A DNA stretch of 64,000 nt from Streptomyces sp. WMMC940 (GTDB taxonomy: Bacteria > Actinomycetota > Actinomycetes > Streptomycetales > Streptomycetaceae). The stretch spans positions 3,619,001 to 3,683,000 of the forward strand of contig NZ_JAPZBC010000001.1 in NCBI RefSeq assembly GCF_027460265.1, read 5' to 3'. Shown in pieces: positions 17,329 through 25,877 of this stretch; the stretch's first letter is position 1, and every line of letters starts with the position of its first letter. The translations under genes and the position numbers were made by a program. A model generated the notes under the pieces. That model was given only the letters and a program-made list of their open reading frames with translations. It ran no database searches and was not told the DNA's origin.

Positions 17329-18294
17329 ATGGAGCCGGGAATCGCAGTGCGGCGCGCCGCCGCGTGGACCGCGGGAGCGCTGCTCGCCGTGGTGTCGGTG
17401 GTCGTCGGCTGCCGGGCGCTCGACGTCGACGGCCCGACGCCCGTGCCGCAGTTGCTCGCGTTCCTGCCGTGGCTGCTGCCGCCGGCCGGACTCGCCCTGC
17501 TGATGGCCGCGTTCACCCGTCGTCCGGTGCTCCTGGCCTGGGCGCTGGTCGCGCTCGCCGTCACGGGCTGGTTCGTGCGGCCCTACGGACCCGAGCCCGG
17601 GCCGCCGCGCGGGCCCGTCGTCGCCCGGCTCGACGTACTCACCGCCAACGTGGGGTTCGGGCGGGCCACCCCGGACCTGATCGACGCCGTCCGGCGAGAG
17701 CGCCCCGACCTCGTCTTCGTCCAGGAATGCGACCGCGTCTGCTCCGCCGCGCTCGCGTCGGGCCTCCCGCGCCGGGACTACCCGTACCGCCGGATCGTGG
17801 AGGGCGATCTCGCGGCGGGCTCCGCCATCCTCTCCGTGCATCCGCTCAGCGGCACCGCCGGGATCCCGGGCGCGCTCGCCATGCCGGGCGCCGAGGCGCC
17901 CATCGGCGGGCGCACGGTCGGGCTGCAGCTCGCCCATCCGCTGCCGCCCGTCCCCGGCGGTCTCGGCGCCTGGCGGGCGGGCCTGGACCGGGTACGGGCC
18001 TGGGCGTCCGGCAACCGGGGGACCCCGGCCATCCTCGCGGGCGACTTCAACGCCGGACAGGACCACGCCGCTTTCCGCCGAGTCCTCGACGCGGGCGGGC
18101 TGCACGACAGCGCCCGGCTCGGCGGCGCCTTCCGCACCCCGTCCTGGCCGGCCGCCGCACCCCGGCCGCTGGGCACACAGATCGACCATGTGCTGGTGAG
18201 CGATGATTTCGGCGTACGCGGCGCACGGTTCCTCGACCTCCGAGGAACGGACCACCGCGCGCTGCTCGTCGCTCTCGACCTGCACAAGGGGTGA
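17329..18294 (+). CDS. membrane-anchored endonuclease/exonuclease/phosphatase (EEP) family protein
   Basis: This 321-residue protein has three hydrophobic segments in the first 85 residues (AAAWTAGALLAVVSVVVGC; LLAFLPWLLPPAGLALLMAA; LLAWALVALAVTGWFV), followed by an extracellular EEP domain. Catalytic motifs are LTANVGFG (about 106), DLVFVQECD (about 128), ILAGDFNAG (about 238), and TQIDHVLVS and GTDHRALL near the end. It probably cleaves phosphodiesters, either nucleic acid or lipid. The ATG at 17329 is used; a GTG six codons earlier is possible. Its stop overlaps the FUSC gene start (GTGA), so the two are co-expressed. Confidence 0.85.
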   Translation: MEPGIAVRRAAAWTAGALLAVVSVVVGCRALDVDGPTPVPQLLAFLPWLLPPAGLALLMAAFTRRPVLLAWALVALAVTGWFVRPYGPEPGPPRGPVVARLDVLTANVGFGRATPDLIDAVRRERPDLVFVQECDRVCSAALASGLPRRDYPYRRIVEGDLAAGSAILSVHPLSGTAGIPGALAMPGAEAPIGGRTVGLQLAHPLPPVPGGLGAWRAGLDRVRAWASGNRGTPAILAGDFNAGQDHAAFRRVLDAGGLHDSARLGGAFRTPSWPAAAPRPLGTQIDHVLVSDDFGVRGARFLDLRGTDHRALLVALDLHKG

Positions 18295-20249
18295 CCGTGA
18301 AGGAGCGAGTACGGCTGACGCCGCCGACGTGGCTGGTGTCGGGGCTGCGCCCGCAGCCCACACCGGTCAACCGGGCGGCGGTCGTCCGCGCCGCCGTGGC
18401 GCTGTCGGCTCCGTTGGCCGTGGGCTTCGCCGTGGACCGGCCGGTGCACGGGGCGCTGGTGTCGATGGGCGCGCTCTCGGGAGTCATCGGCGACACCGCC
18501 GACGCCTACCGGATGCGGATCTTCAACATCGCCGTGCCCCAGGCTTTCGGCGCCGTCGGCGTCACGCTCGGCACGCTGGTGTACGCCCAGGGGTGGCTCA
18601 CCGTCGCCGTCCTCACGACGGTGGCCCTCGTCTCCGGAATGATCTCGTCGATCGGTGCGGTCGCCTCGGCCTCGGGACTGCTGCTGCTGCTCAACGCGGT
18701 CATCGGGTCGGGGCTGCCGCTGCCCCGGCCCTGGTGGACGGCACCACTACTCCTCGGGCTCGGCGGTCTGCTCGTGCTCGCGCTGGCCCTGCTCGGCTGG
18801 CCGCTGCGCGGGGGCGCGCCCGAGCGGTCGGCGGTCGCCCGCGCCTACCGGGCGGTCGCGGACCTGCTGGCGGCGGCCGGCGGGAGCACGTACGACGAGC
18901 GCCGCCGGGCCGTCACGCAGTCGCTCGACGACTCGTACGACCTGATCCTCGCCCGCCGCGCCCGCGACCACGGCCGCAATCCCACGCTGGTCCGGCTGCT
19001 GGCGCAGCTCAACGCCCTGGTCCCGGTGGTCGAGGCGGCGCCCGCCGCGCACCAGCGGGGCCACCCGCTGCCCACCGCGATCCCCGCGGCGGTACGGACG
19101 CTCGCGGACGCCGTCGAACGTGGCCGCACGGGCCCGTACGAGCCGCACCTGCCGCTGCCCGCCACACCCACCGAGCGGGCGGTCGACCACGCCCTGCGGC
19201 ACGCGACGACCGTCGTCCTGGGGCCGGAACCCGATCCCCACCACGTGGACGACCGCCTCGGCCGGCCCGCCGCGCTCGGGACCCGTGTCCGCCGCACGGC
19301 GCGCGATGTGCTGTTCTCCGAGGCGTCCTGGCGCTACGGACTGCGGCTCGCGCTCTGCATCGGCCTCGCCCAGGCGCTGGTCTCGATCGTGGAACTGGAC
19401 CGGTCCTACTGGGTCGCCCTCACCGTCACCTTCGTCATGAAGCCGGACTTCGGCTCGGTCTTCTCCCGCGCTGTGGGACGCGGACTGGGGACGGTGGCGG
19501 GCCTGGTGGTCGCGGCCGCCGTACTGGCCGAGGTGCCGCGCGGCTGGTGGGACGTGCCCGTCATGTTCCTCCTCGGCGGCCTCATCCCCGCGTTCTCGGC
19601 GAAGGGGTACGCCTTCCAGACGGCGGCGATCACCCCGGTGATCCTGCTGCTGTCCGACCTGCTCAACCGCCAGGGGATCGGGCTGGTAAGGGCACGGCTC
19701 GTGGACAGCCTGATCGGCTGTGCGATCGCGCTGGTCGCGGGGTACCTGTTGTGGCCGGAGAGCTGGCACAGCCGCATCGGGGACCGGCTCGCGGACTCGG
19801 TCGACCAGGCCGCGAACCATGTGGCGCTGGCGTTCGGCACCGATGCCGAACGGGGCGAGCGGGCACGGTCCCGGCGCCGGCTGTACCGGGACCTGTCGGC
19901 CGTGCGCTCGGAGTTCCAGCGGGCGCTCACCGAGCCGCCGCCCACGGGCACGCGCGCGGCGGCGTGGTGGCCGCTCGTCGTCGCCGTCGAGCGGATCGCG
20001 GACGCGACGACCGCGGCCCGGGTCCGGGTGGACCACGGCGCCCCGCCGCCCACGCGGAGCGAGGTCGACGAGGTCGTACGGCACCTGCGCGAACTCGCCG
20101 GGGACATCCGCTCCCGGGGGGAACCCGCCGCGGTGCGGGCGCCGCTGGAGGGCGACGAGTCCGGCGTCCTCGAACCGCTGCGCCAGGAGGTGACTGCGGC
20201 CCGCACGATCGCGTCGCCGTCCCCGGCGTCCGGTACGCAGGGGCCGTGA
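18291..20249 (+). CDS. FUSC family inner-membrane protein (aromatic-acid exporter-like)
   Basis: This 652-residue protein has two blocks of membrane helices: about residues 22-180 (VVRAAVALSAPLAVGFAVDRP onward) and about 340-490 (YGLRLALCIGLAQALVSIVE, YWVALTVTFVMKPDFGS). A cytosolic region lies between and after them. YWVALTVTFVMKPDFGSVFSRAVGRGLGT is the FUSC signature. The family includes AaeB/fusaric-acid resistance exporters; the substrate here is not known. The GTG start overlaps the EEP stop by four bases. Confidence 0.85.
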   Translation: MTVKERVRLTPPTWLVSGLRPQPTPVNRAAVVRAAVALSAPLAVGFAVDRPVHGALVSMGALSGVIGDTADAYRMRIFNIAVPQAFGAVGVTLGTLVYAQGWLTVAVLTTVALVSGMISSIGAVASASGLLLLLNAVIGSGLPLPRPWWTAPLLLGLGGLLVLALALLGWPLRGGAPERSAVARAYRAVADLLAAAGGSTYDERRRAVTQSLDDSYDLILARRARDHGRNPTLVRLLAQLNALVPVVEAAPAAHQRGHPLPTAIPAAVRTLADAVERGRTGPYEPHLPLPATPTERAVDHALRHATTVVLGPEPDPHHVDDRLGRPAALGTRVRRTARDVLFSEASWRYGLRLALCIGLAQALVSIVELDRSYWVALTVTFVMKPDFGSVFSRAVGRGLGTVAGLVVAAAVLAEVPRGWWDVPVMFLLGGLIPAFSAKGYAFQTAAITPVILLLSDLLNRQGIGLVRARLVDSLIGCAIALVAGYLLWPESWHSRIGDRLADSVDQAANHVALAFGTDAERGERARSRRRLYRDLSAVRSEFQRALTEPPPTGTRAAAWWPLVVAVERIADATTAARVRVDHGAPPPTRSEVDEVVRHLRELAGDIRSRGEPAAVRAPLEGDESGVLEPLRQEVTAARTIASPSPASGTQGP

Positions 20250-20437
20250 CGGCGGGGACGGACGGTCCGGACGGGAGGCCCCGGTACGTGGCGGTGCCAC
20301 GGCGCCCGGGCGAGGCGCACCGTGCCCAGGGGCCGGACCTACGGGACCGTCCTCGGCACCGCCCCCGCAAACCCTCACTCCACCGGACACAGACCGGACC
20401 CGGCACCGACCGGCGGCGTCCCCGTCCCCCGTCCTCG

Positions 20438-20848
20438 TCACCGGGACGGGTGGCCGCGGCCGTGGAGGCGCTCCATCTCCCGCCGGTCGCGCTTCGTCGG
20501 CCGGCCCGCGCCCCGGTCCCGCACGCCCGTCGGTGCGGTGAGTTCCCGTGGCGGGGGCGGCGGGCTGTTGTCCACGTAGCACTGCACCGCGGCGGGCGCC
20601 CCGACCCGCTTGCGGATGATGCGGGAGACCACCACGATCCGCTCCCGTCCCGCGTGGAGGAGGCGCACCTCGTCCCCGGCCTTCAGCGCGTGCGCGGGCT
20701 TGACGCGCTCCCCGTTGACCCGGACATGGCCTCCACGGCAGGCGGTGGCCGCCTGCGAGCGGGTCTTGGTCAGCCGCACGGACCAGATCCAGCTGTCGAC
20801 CCGCACCGTCCCTTCCGCGGCCCCCGGGGCCCCCGCGTCATCCGCCAT
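20438..20848 (-). CDS. S4-domain RNA-binding protein (Hsp15-like)
   Basis: This 136-residue basic protein has an S4 RNA-binding domain at about residues 14-65 (VRVDSWIWSVRLTKTRSQA ... GGHVRVNGERVKPAHALK). The C-terminal tail contains NSPPPPPREL and a basic end RPTKRDRREMERLHGR. This is the layout of HslR/Hsp15, which rescues 50S subunits carrying stalled peptidyl-tRNA. The ATG at 20848 is preferred over upstream in-frame codons, since the S4 domain begins right after it. It converges with the FUSC gene and diverges from the APC permease. Confidence 0.85.
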   Translation of the reverse strand: MADDAGAPGAAEGTVRVDSWIWSVRLTKTRSQAATACRGGHVRVNGERVKPAHALKAGDEVRLLHAGRERIVVVSRIIRKRVGAPAAVQCYVDNSPPPPPRELTAPTGVRDRGAGRPTKRDRREMERLHGRGHPSR

Positions 20849-20967
20849 ACCACCGAGGGTACGGCGGACGACTACGATGCGCTCCGTCCCCCCGTCGCGG
20901 AACCACCCCTTCAGCGCGGCCGAGACCCTGATCCATCGCCACATGCCCTGCCATACAAGGACATTCG

Positions 20968-22443
20968 ATGAGCAGCAACCCCGGCAGAGGGCTCCAGCCC
21001 AACGTCCTCGGTACGTTCGACACCATCGTGATGGCGGTCGCCGGCAGCGCCCCCGCCTACTCGCTCGCCGCGACCACCGCCGTCCTGGTGGGCGCCGTGG
21101 GCCTGGCCGCTCCCGCCGCCCTGCTGTACTGCGCGATACCCATGCTGGGCATCGTCCTGGCCTTCGGCCGCCTCGGCCGGATCGACGTCAACGCCGGAGC
21201 CGGCTACTCATGGGTGGGCCGCACGCTCCACCCGTTCCTCGGCTTCCTCTCCGGCTGGGCCCTGGTCGTCTCCGCGACGATCTTCATGGTGGCCGGCTCC
21301 CTGCCGGCCGGTGCGATGACCCTCGCGCTCTTCGACCCGGGCCTCGCCGACGACAGCGGGCCGGCGGCGCTGGTGGGCGCCTGCTGGTTCCTGGTGATGC
21401 TGCTGGTGGTCCTCGGCGGGGCACGGCTGACCGTGCGGGCACAGCTGCTGATGACCGGCGTCGAGGTGCTGCTGCTGGTGCTGTTCCTGCTGGCCGCGCT
21501 CCTGCACAAGGGTTCAGCGGCCGCCTTCGACTGGTCCTGGCTGGGCTTCTCTCACTTCGACGGTGCCTCCGGTTTCGCCTCGGGCGCGCTCATCGCCGCG
21601 TTCTACTACTGGGGCTGGGACGTCACCAGCAACCTCAGCGAGGAGACGCGCGACAGCCGCAGGACCGCCGGTGTCGCGAGCCTCGTCGGCGTCGGCGTGG
21701 TGCTGTTGTTCTTCGTGGCGTTCACGGTCGCCGTCAACGTCATCCTCACGTCGGAGCAGAGCCGGGCGGGCGGCGGCAACGTCCTCGGCGTGCTGGGCGA
21801 CGAGATCTGGCCCGGCGTGGGCGGCAAGCTGCTGATCGTCGCGGTGATGCTGTCGACGGTGGCCACCCTGGAGACCACCCTGATCCAGGTCACCCGCTCG
21901 CTGTTCGCGATGGGCCGGGACCGCACGATGCCCCCCGCCCTCGGCGCCGTGCACGAGCGCTGGAACACCCCCTGGGTCGCGATCGCCGTGGTGGGGGCGG
22001 TCGCGCTGGTGATGCTCTTCGCCGCGACGGCACTCGGCTCGGTCGGCGACGTCCTCTCCGACGCCGTCAACGCGATCTCCCTCCAGATCGCGGTGTACTA
22101 CGGCCTCGCGGGTATCGCCGCCGTCGCCGCGTACCGCGGCATGGTGCTGACGTCGGTGAAGGACTTCCTGCTCGGCGGGGCGTGGCCGCTGCTCGGCTCG
22201 GCCTTCATGTTCTGGATCTTCTTCGAGTCGCTGAGCGAGCTGAGCACCGCCTCGATCGTGATCGGCCTCGGCGGGCTGGCGGCCGGGGTGGTCCCGATGC
22301 TCTGGTACTGGCGGCGGGGCAGCACGTACTACCGGCCCGCGAAGCTGGACGCGGCACGGGTCATCGAGGCGGAGTTCGCGTACTCCGGGGCCGCCTCCGC
22401 CCGGCACGACGGACCTCGCGACGCCATGGCGACGGACTTCTGA
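20968..22443 (+). CDS. APC family amino-acid/polyamine permease
   Basis: This 491-residue protein has about 12 membrane helices. It starts MSSNPGRGLQPNVLGTFDTI and has the APC TM1 consensus VMAVAGSAPAYSLAATTA, as well as GAGYSWVGRTLHPFLGFLSGW near residue 75. It should import amino acids or related amines with a proton. AAGGA precedes the ATG at 20968. The next gene starts 21 bases after the stop on the same strand and may be co-transcribed, although no functional link is evident. Confidence 0.88.
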   Translation: MSSNPGRGLQPNVLGTFDTIVMAVAGSAPAYSLAATTAVLVGAVGLAAPAALLYCAIPMLGIVLAFGRLGRIDVNAGAGYSWVGRTLHPFLGFLSGWALVVSATIFMVAGSLPAGAMTLALFDPGLADDSGPAALVGACWFLVMLLVVLGGARLTVRAQLLMTGVEVLLLVLFLLAALLHKGSAAAFDWSWLGFSHFDGASGFASGALIAAFYYWGWDVTSNLSEETRDSRRTAGVASLVGVGVVLLFFVAFTVAVNVILTSEQSRAGGGNVLGVLGDEIWPGVGGKLLIVAVMLSTVATLETTLIQVTRSLFAMGRDRTMPPALGAVHERWNTPWVAIAVVGAVALVMLFAATALGSVGDVLSDAVNAISLQIAVYYGLAGIAAVAAYRGMVLTSVKDFLLGGAWPLLGSAFMFWIFFESLSELSTASIVIGLGGLAAGVVPMLWYWRRGSTYYRPAKLDAARVIEAEFAYSGAASARHDGPRDAMATDF

Positions 22444-22464
22444 CCGCGGAAGGCAGGCTGGGAC

Positions 22465-23427
22465 ATGGTTGCCGACCGCCGCCGTTTCGAGCCGGTCCTC
22501 GACCCGGACTTCGGTGACCGCGCGCTGACGGAGGCCCGCCACGACATCGTGATCGGGCGCTGGCAGGGGGTGCGCGACCTGCTGCACGCCACCGGGCCCG
22601 ACTGGCCGCGCCGTACCCACCGGCTGCGGCAGCTCTCGCACGCCGCGGCGGGGTCCTCGGCCGTCGAGGCCTGGTGGGCGGCCGAACCGGAGAACCCGGA
22701 CGCGGCCGTGCTGCGCGCCGCGACCGCGGTGGTCCGGGTCTTCGACGACGCCATCGCGCGGGGCCGGGGCACCTCCGTGGACCGCGACCGGATCGACGTG
22801 GCGGTGATGGCCTGCATCGGTGCCGCCGAGGCGGCCCCCTCGGACCCGATGCCCTGGGTGTCGTTGCTGACGGTGGCCCGGCTCTACGACGGCGGTGTCG
22901 GACGGCGTCAACTGCGTTCCTGGTGGGACGAGTTGCGACGGCGCGACCCGGACAACATCGAGGGCCACGTGCAGTTGCTGCGCTACTGGTCGGCACGCTG
23001 GCACGGCACGCACGGCTCGATGTACGACATCGCCCGCGACGCGGCGGGCGCGGCCCCGCCCGGCTCCCCGCTTCCGGTGCTCGTGCAGATCGCCAGGGTG
23101 GAGGAGTTCCGTTACGTGGCGGAGGGCTCCCGCGGCCGGGCCCCGGTCCGCGACTTCGGCCAGCACTGGAAGCACGAGCTCGCGGTGACCGAGGTGCGGC
23201 GCACCTGGGAACGCTGGATCGGCGCCCGGCCGCCGGGCCCGGTCCTCCCCGAGGAGGTGGGCGAGCTCAACCATCTGACGCACGCCGCCTGTTACGCGGG
23301 CGAGACGGACGTGGCGCGCCGGCTGTTCGAGATGCTGGGCACCCGGGCGGCACGGGTCCCCTGGTCGTACACGGGCGATCCCGCCGAGCAGTTCGCCCGG
23401 TTCCGCGCGGCGACCGCCTCGGACTGA
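22465..23427 (+). CDS. conserved helical protein of unknown function
   Basis: This 320-residue soluble protein begins MVADRRRFEPVLDPDFGDRALTEA. It is all-helical, with TPR-like stretches (WQGVRDLLHATGPDW; PENPDAAVLRAATAVVRVFDDAI; DPDNIEGHVQLLRYW) and many Trp residues. It has no signal peptide or membrane segment. I recognise it as a common Streptomyces hypothetical but know no function. A purine-rich GGAAGGCAGG lies upstream of the ATG. It is the last gene of the permease unit before the terminator at 23472-23508. Confidence 0.75.
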   Translation: MVADRRRFEPVLDPDFGDRALTEARHDIVIGRWQGVRDLLHATGPDWPRRTHRLRQLSHAAAGSSAVEAWWAAEPENPDAAVLRAATAVVRVFDDAIARGRGTSVDRDRIDVAVMACIGAAEAAPSDPMPWVSLLTVARLYDGGVGRRQLRSWWDELRRRDPDNIEGHVQLLRYWSARWHGTHGSMYDIARDAAGAAPPGSPLPVLVQIARVEEFRYVAEGSRGRAPVRDFGQHWKHELAVTEVRRTWERWIGARPPGPVLPEEVGELNHLTHAACYAGETDVARRLFEMLGTRAARVPWSYTGDPAEQFARFRAATASD

Positions 23428-23471
23428 CGCCCCGGCCGGCGCGCAGTGCCGCCGCGGACGGGCGCGGCCTC

Positions 23472-23508
23472 CCCCGTGGGCCCGGCGGGAGCGGCCGGGC
23501 CCACGGGG
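23472..23508. terminator. bidirectional terminator hairpin
   Basis: Perfect 14-base arms (CCCCGTGGGCCCGG and its complement) flank a short loop between the convergent helical-protein and phoX genes. It probably serves both. Confidence 0.8.
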
Positions 23509-23518
23509 CTCACCGGGG

Positions 23519-25588
23519 TCAGACGCCGATGCCGCGGCCGTCCTTGCGGTAGACGGCGACGACCGACGGGCGCACGAGGCGGCCCGGTCCGTCGGGCCAC
23601 ACCGAGGCGGGCTTCTCGACGGTCGCCCCGTCGACCTCTCCCGGATGCTGGACCGCCACGATCACCCGGCGGTCCTGGATGATCGGACCGCAGGTCTCGG
23701 CACCCTTCGGCACCGTGAGGAACTGCCTCAGCTCACCCCGGCGCTCACCGGTGGTCGCGACCCCGAACAGTCCGTCGTGCGAGCCGAGCTGGGCGCCGTC
23801 GGTGGAGATCCACAGGTTGCCGTGCGGGTCGAAGGCCACGTTGTCCGGGCAGGAGATCGGGCTGACCTTCTCCTTCGGATAGCCGGCGAAATACGTGGCC
23901 GGGTCCTCCGGGTCTCCCGCGACCAGGAACAGCCGCCAGGCGAAGCCGTCGGAGGACGGGTCGTCCCAGTGCTCGGCGAGTTCCAGGATCTGGCCGTGCT
24001 TGTTGAGGTTGCGGGGGTTGGCCTCGTCCGCGCCCGGCTTGCCGGTCTTGCCCCGGTCGCTGTTGTTGGTCAGTGCGACGTACACGCGGCCTGTGCGCGG
24101 GCTCGGCTCGACGTCCTCGGGGCGGTCCATCTTGGTGGCGCCGACCTTGTCGCCGGCGAGGCGGGTGAAGACGTACACCTCCTCGGCGGTCATGCCCGGG
24201 ACGTGCGAGACGTCACCGGTGGCCAGCGGGATCCACACGCCGCTGCCGTCGAACTCGCCGTCGTTCGGGAGCTTGCCGGTGCCGTCGATGTCCTGGGGGG
24301 AGTCGCCGGTGAGTTTCGCGACGTACAGCGTGCCCTCGTCCAGCAGCGTGAGGTTGTGCGCGCGGGCGGCACGGCTGTCGCCCTTCTTCATCCGCTTCGA
24401 CGAGACGAACTTGTAGAAGTAGTCGAATCGCTCGTCGTCGCCCATGTAGACCACCGGGCGGCCGTCCCGGGTCAGCCGGGGCTGCGCGGCCTCGTGCTTG
24501 AAGCGGCCGAGGGCCGTGCGCTTGCGGGGCGTGGAGTCCGGGTCGTACGGGTCGAGCTCGACGACCCAGCCGAAGCGGTGCGACTCATTGGGCTCCCGGG
24601 CCGCGTCGAAGCGCTTGTCGAAGCGCTCCCACTTGCGCTCGGTGGCACCGGTGGTGAGGCCGTAGCGCTTGTCGGTGGCGCTGGTGCCGTTGGCGAAGTA
24701 CTGGTTGAAGTTCTCCTCGCCGTGGAGCGTGGTGCCCCAGGGGGTCGTGCCGCCCGCGCAGTTGTTGAGCGTGCCGAGGACCTTGGTGCCGGTCGGGTCG
24801 GCGGACGTCTTGAGCAGGTCGCTGCCCGCGGCGGGGCCCGTGAGGCGGAACTCGCTCGTGGCCGTCAGACGGCGGTTGAGCCAGTGGCGGGTGACGGGCG
24901 TGAGCTTGCCGCTCCTGCGCTCCTCCTGGACGACGACCACGGACAGGCCGTGCGCGGCCCAGGCGATCTCGACCTGCTCGCGGGTCGGGTTGGCGGCGTC
25001 GTAGCCCTTGAACATCAGCTGCTCGTCCGTGTACTCGTGGTTGGCCACGAGCACCTGGCGGCCGTGCTCGCGCAGCGGCAGCAGGCTGAGGAAGTCGTTG
25101 TTGTAGCCGAACTGGCCGGCCTGCGCCCTGGCCGTCTGCCGGTCGGCGTCGAACGCGGGCGCGCCGCGCAGGATCGGCTCGCCCCAGCGGATCACCACGT
25201 TCTGGGCGTAGCCCTCGGGAACGGTCACCTTGTCGGCGGTGTTGGGCTCGACCGGCGTGAAGCGCAGACCGCGGGCGCCGTCGCGTGTGCCGCCTCCGTG
25301 CCCGCCGCCGTGGCGGGCGTCACCGGCGGCGGGCACGGCGGCGGCCTGCGCGGACGGTGCGTTCTGCGCGACGACGGCACCACCGGCGGCGGTGGCGACG
25401 GTCACGACCGCGGCGGTACGCATCATCGAACGCCGCGACAGCGTCCCGGCGATGACATCACCGGCGTACTCGTTGTCGCTGGTGTTCGGCACCTCGTGGA
25501 AGCAGGCGTCACCGCAGCGGTACCGGCAGGTGAGAGCGGAACGACCGCCCGGGTGGTTCGAGCTCAGGAGCGGCAGCATTCTGCGCAC
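23519..25588 (-). CDS. phoX: PhoX family alkaline phosphatase, Tat-exported
   Basis: This 689-residue secreted phosphatase (DUF839/PhoX) releases phosphate from organic phosphates outside the cell. The N-terminus holds the conserved LTCRYRCGDACFHEVPN segment and then a twin-arginine signal (SRRSMMRTAAVVTVATAA, residues 51-68) ending near SAQAAA. The body has typical PhoX stretches: GTLNNCAGGTTPWGTTLHGEEN, WVVELDPYDPDS, GRVYVALTNNSDRG and PDNVAFDPHGNLWISTDG. The family binds iron and calcium. The GTG at 25588 (after GGGGAAG) or the ATG three codons later can start it; longer frames are unlikely. A PHO box lies about 94 bases upstream, which suggests control by PhoP. Confidence 0.9.
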   Translation of the reverse strand: MRRMLPLLSSNHPGGRSALTCRYRCGDACFHEVPNTSDNEYAGDVIAGTLSRRSMMRTAAVVTVATAAGGAVVAQNAPSAQAAAVPAAGDARHGGGHGGGTRDGARGLRFTPVEPNTADKVTVPEGYAQNVVIRWGEPILRGAPAFDADRQTARAQAGQFGYNNDFLSLLPLREHGRQVLVANHEYTDEQLMFKGYDAANPTREQVEIAWAAHGLSVVVVQEERRSGKLTPVTRHWLNRRLTATSEFRLTGPAAGSDLLKTSADPTGTKVLGTLNNCAGGTTPWGTTLHGEENFNQYFANGTSATDKRYGLTTGATERKWERFDKRFDAAREPNESHRFGWVVELDPYDPDSTPRKRTALGRFKHEAAQPRLTRDGRPVVYMGDDERFDYFYKFVSSKRMKKGDSRAARAHNLTLLDEGTLYVAKLTGDSPQDIDGTGKLPNDGEFDGSGVWIPLATGDVSHVPGMTAEEVYVFTRLAGDKVGATKMDRPEDVEPSPRTGRVYVALTNNSDRGKTGKPGADEANPRNLNKHGQILELAEHWDDPSSDGFAWRLFLVAGDPEDPATYFAGYPKEKVSPISCPDNVAFDPHGNLWISTDGAQLGSHDGLFGVATTGERRGELRQFLTVPKGAETCGPIIQDRRVIVAVQHPGEVDGATVEKPASVWPDGPGRLVRPSVVAVYRKDGRGIGV

Positions 25589-25681
25589 GTCTTCCCCTAT
25601 CCCCTCGGCGCCCCGCGCCGACATCGTGTCGGAATGTCTCCGGCCGCGACGGTAGGGGCACATGTGTGCAGTGCGGCGGCA

Positions 25682-25703
25682 GCCAGGTGAACGCGGGATG
25701 AAT
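25682..25703 (-). promoter_or_regulatory. PHO box (PhoP binding site) upstream of phoX
   Basis: On the minus strand two adjacent 11-base direct repeats read ATTCATCCCGC and GTTCACCTGGC. This matches the Streptomyces PhoP direct-repeat unit (G[G/T]TCAYYYR[G/C]G) well in the core TCAYY. It sits 94-115 bases before the phoX start. Confidence 0.72.
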
Positions 25704-25877
25704 CCGGAGCGACCGGGGCGCTCTTGACGCGGGAGGGGCTTGCGCCCGTACGGAAGAGGCGGCCGCTAACCTTACGTGTCCGCGCTGGCCGGAGCTGCGG
25801 CGTTGCCACAGACGAGCCGGACAATGCCGGAAAATGCGGACATTGATCGCACCCAATTCACGCGAAAGGCCTCGCTC

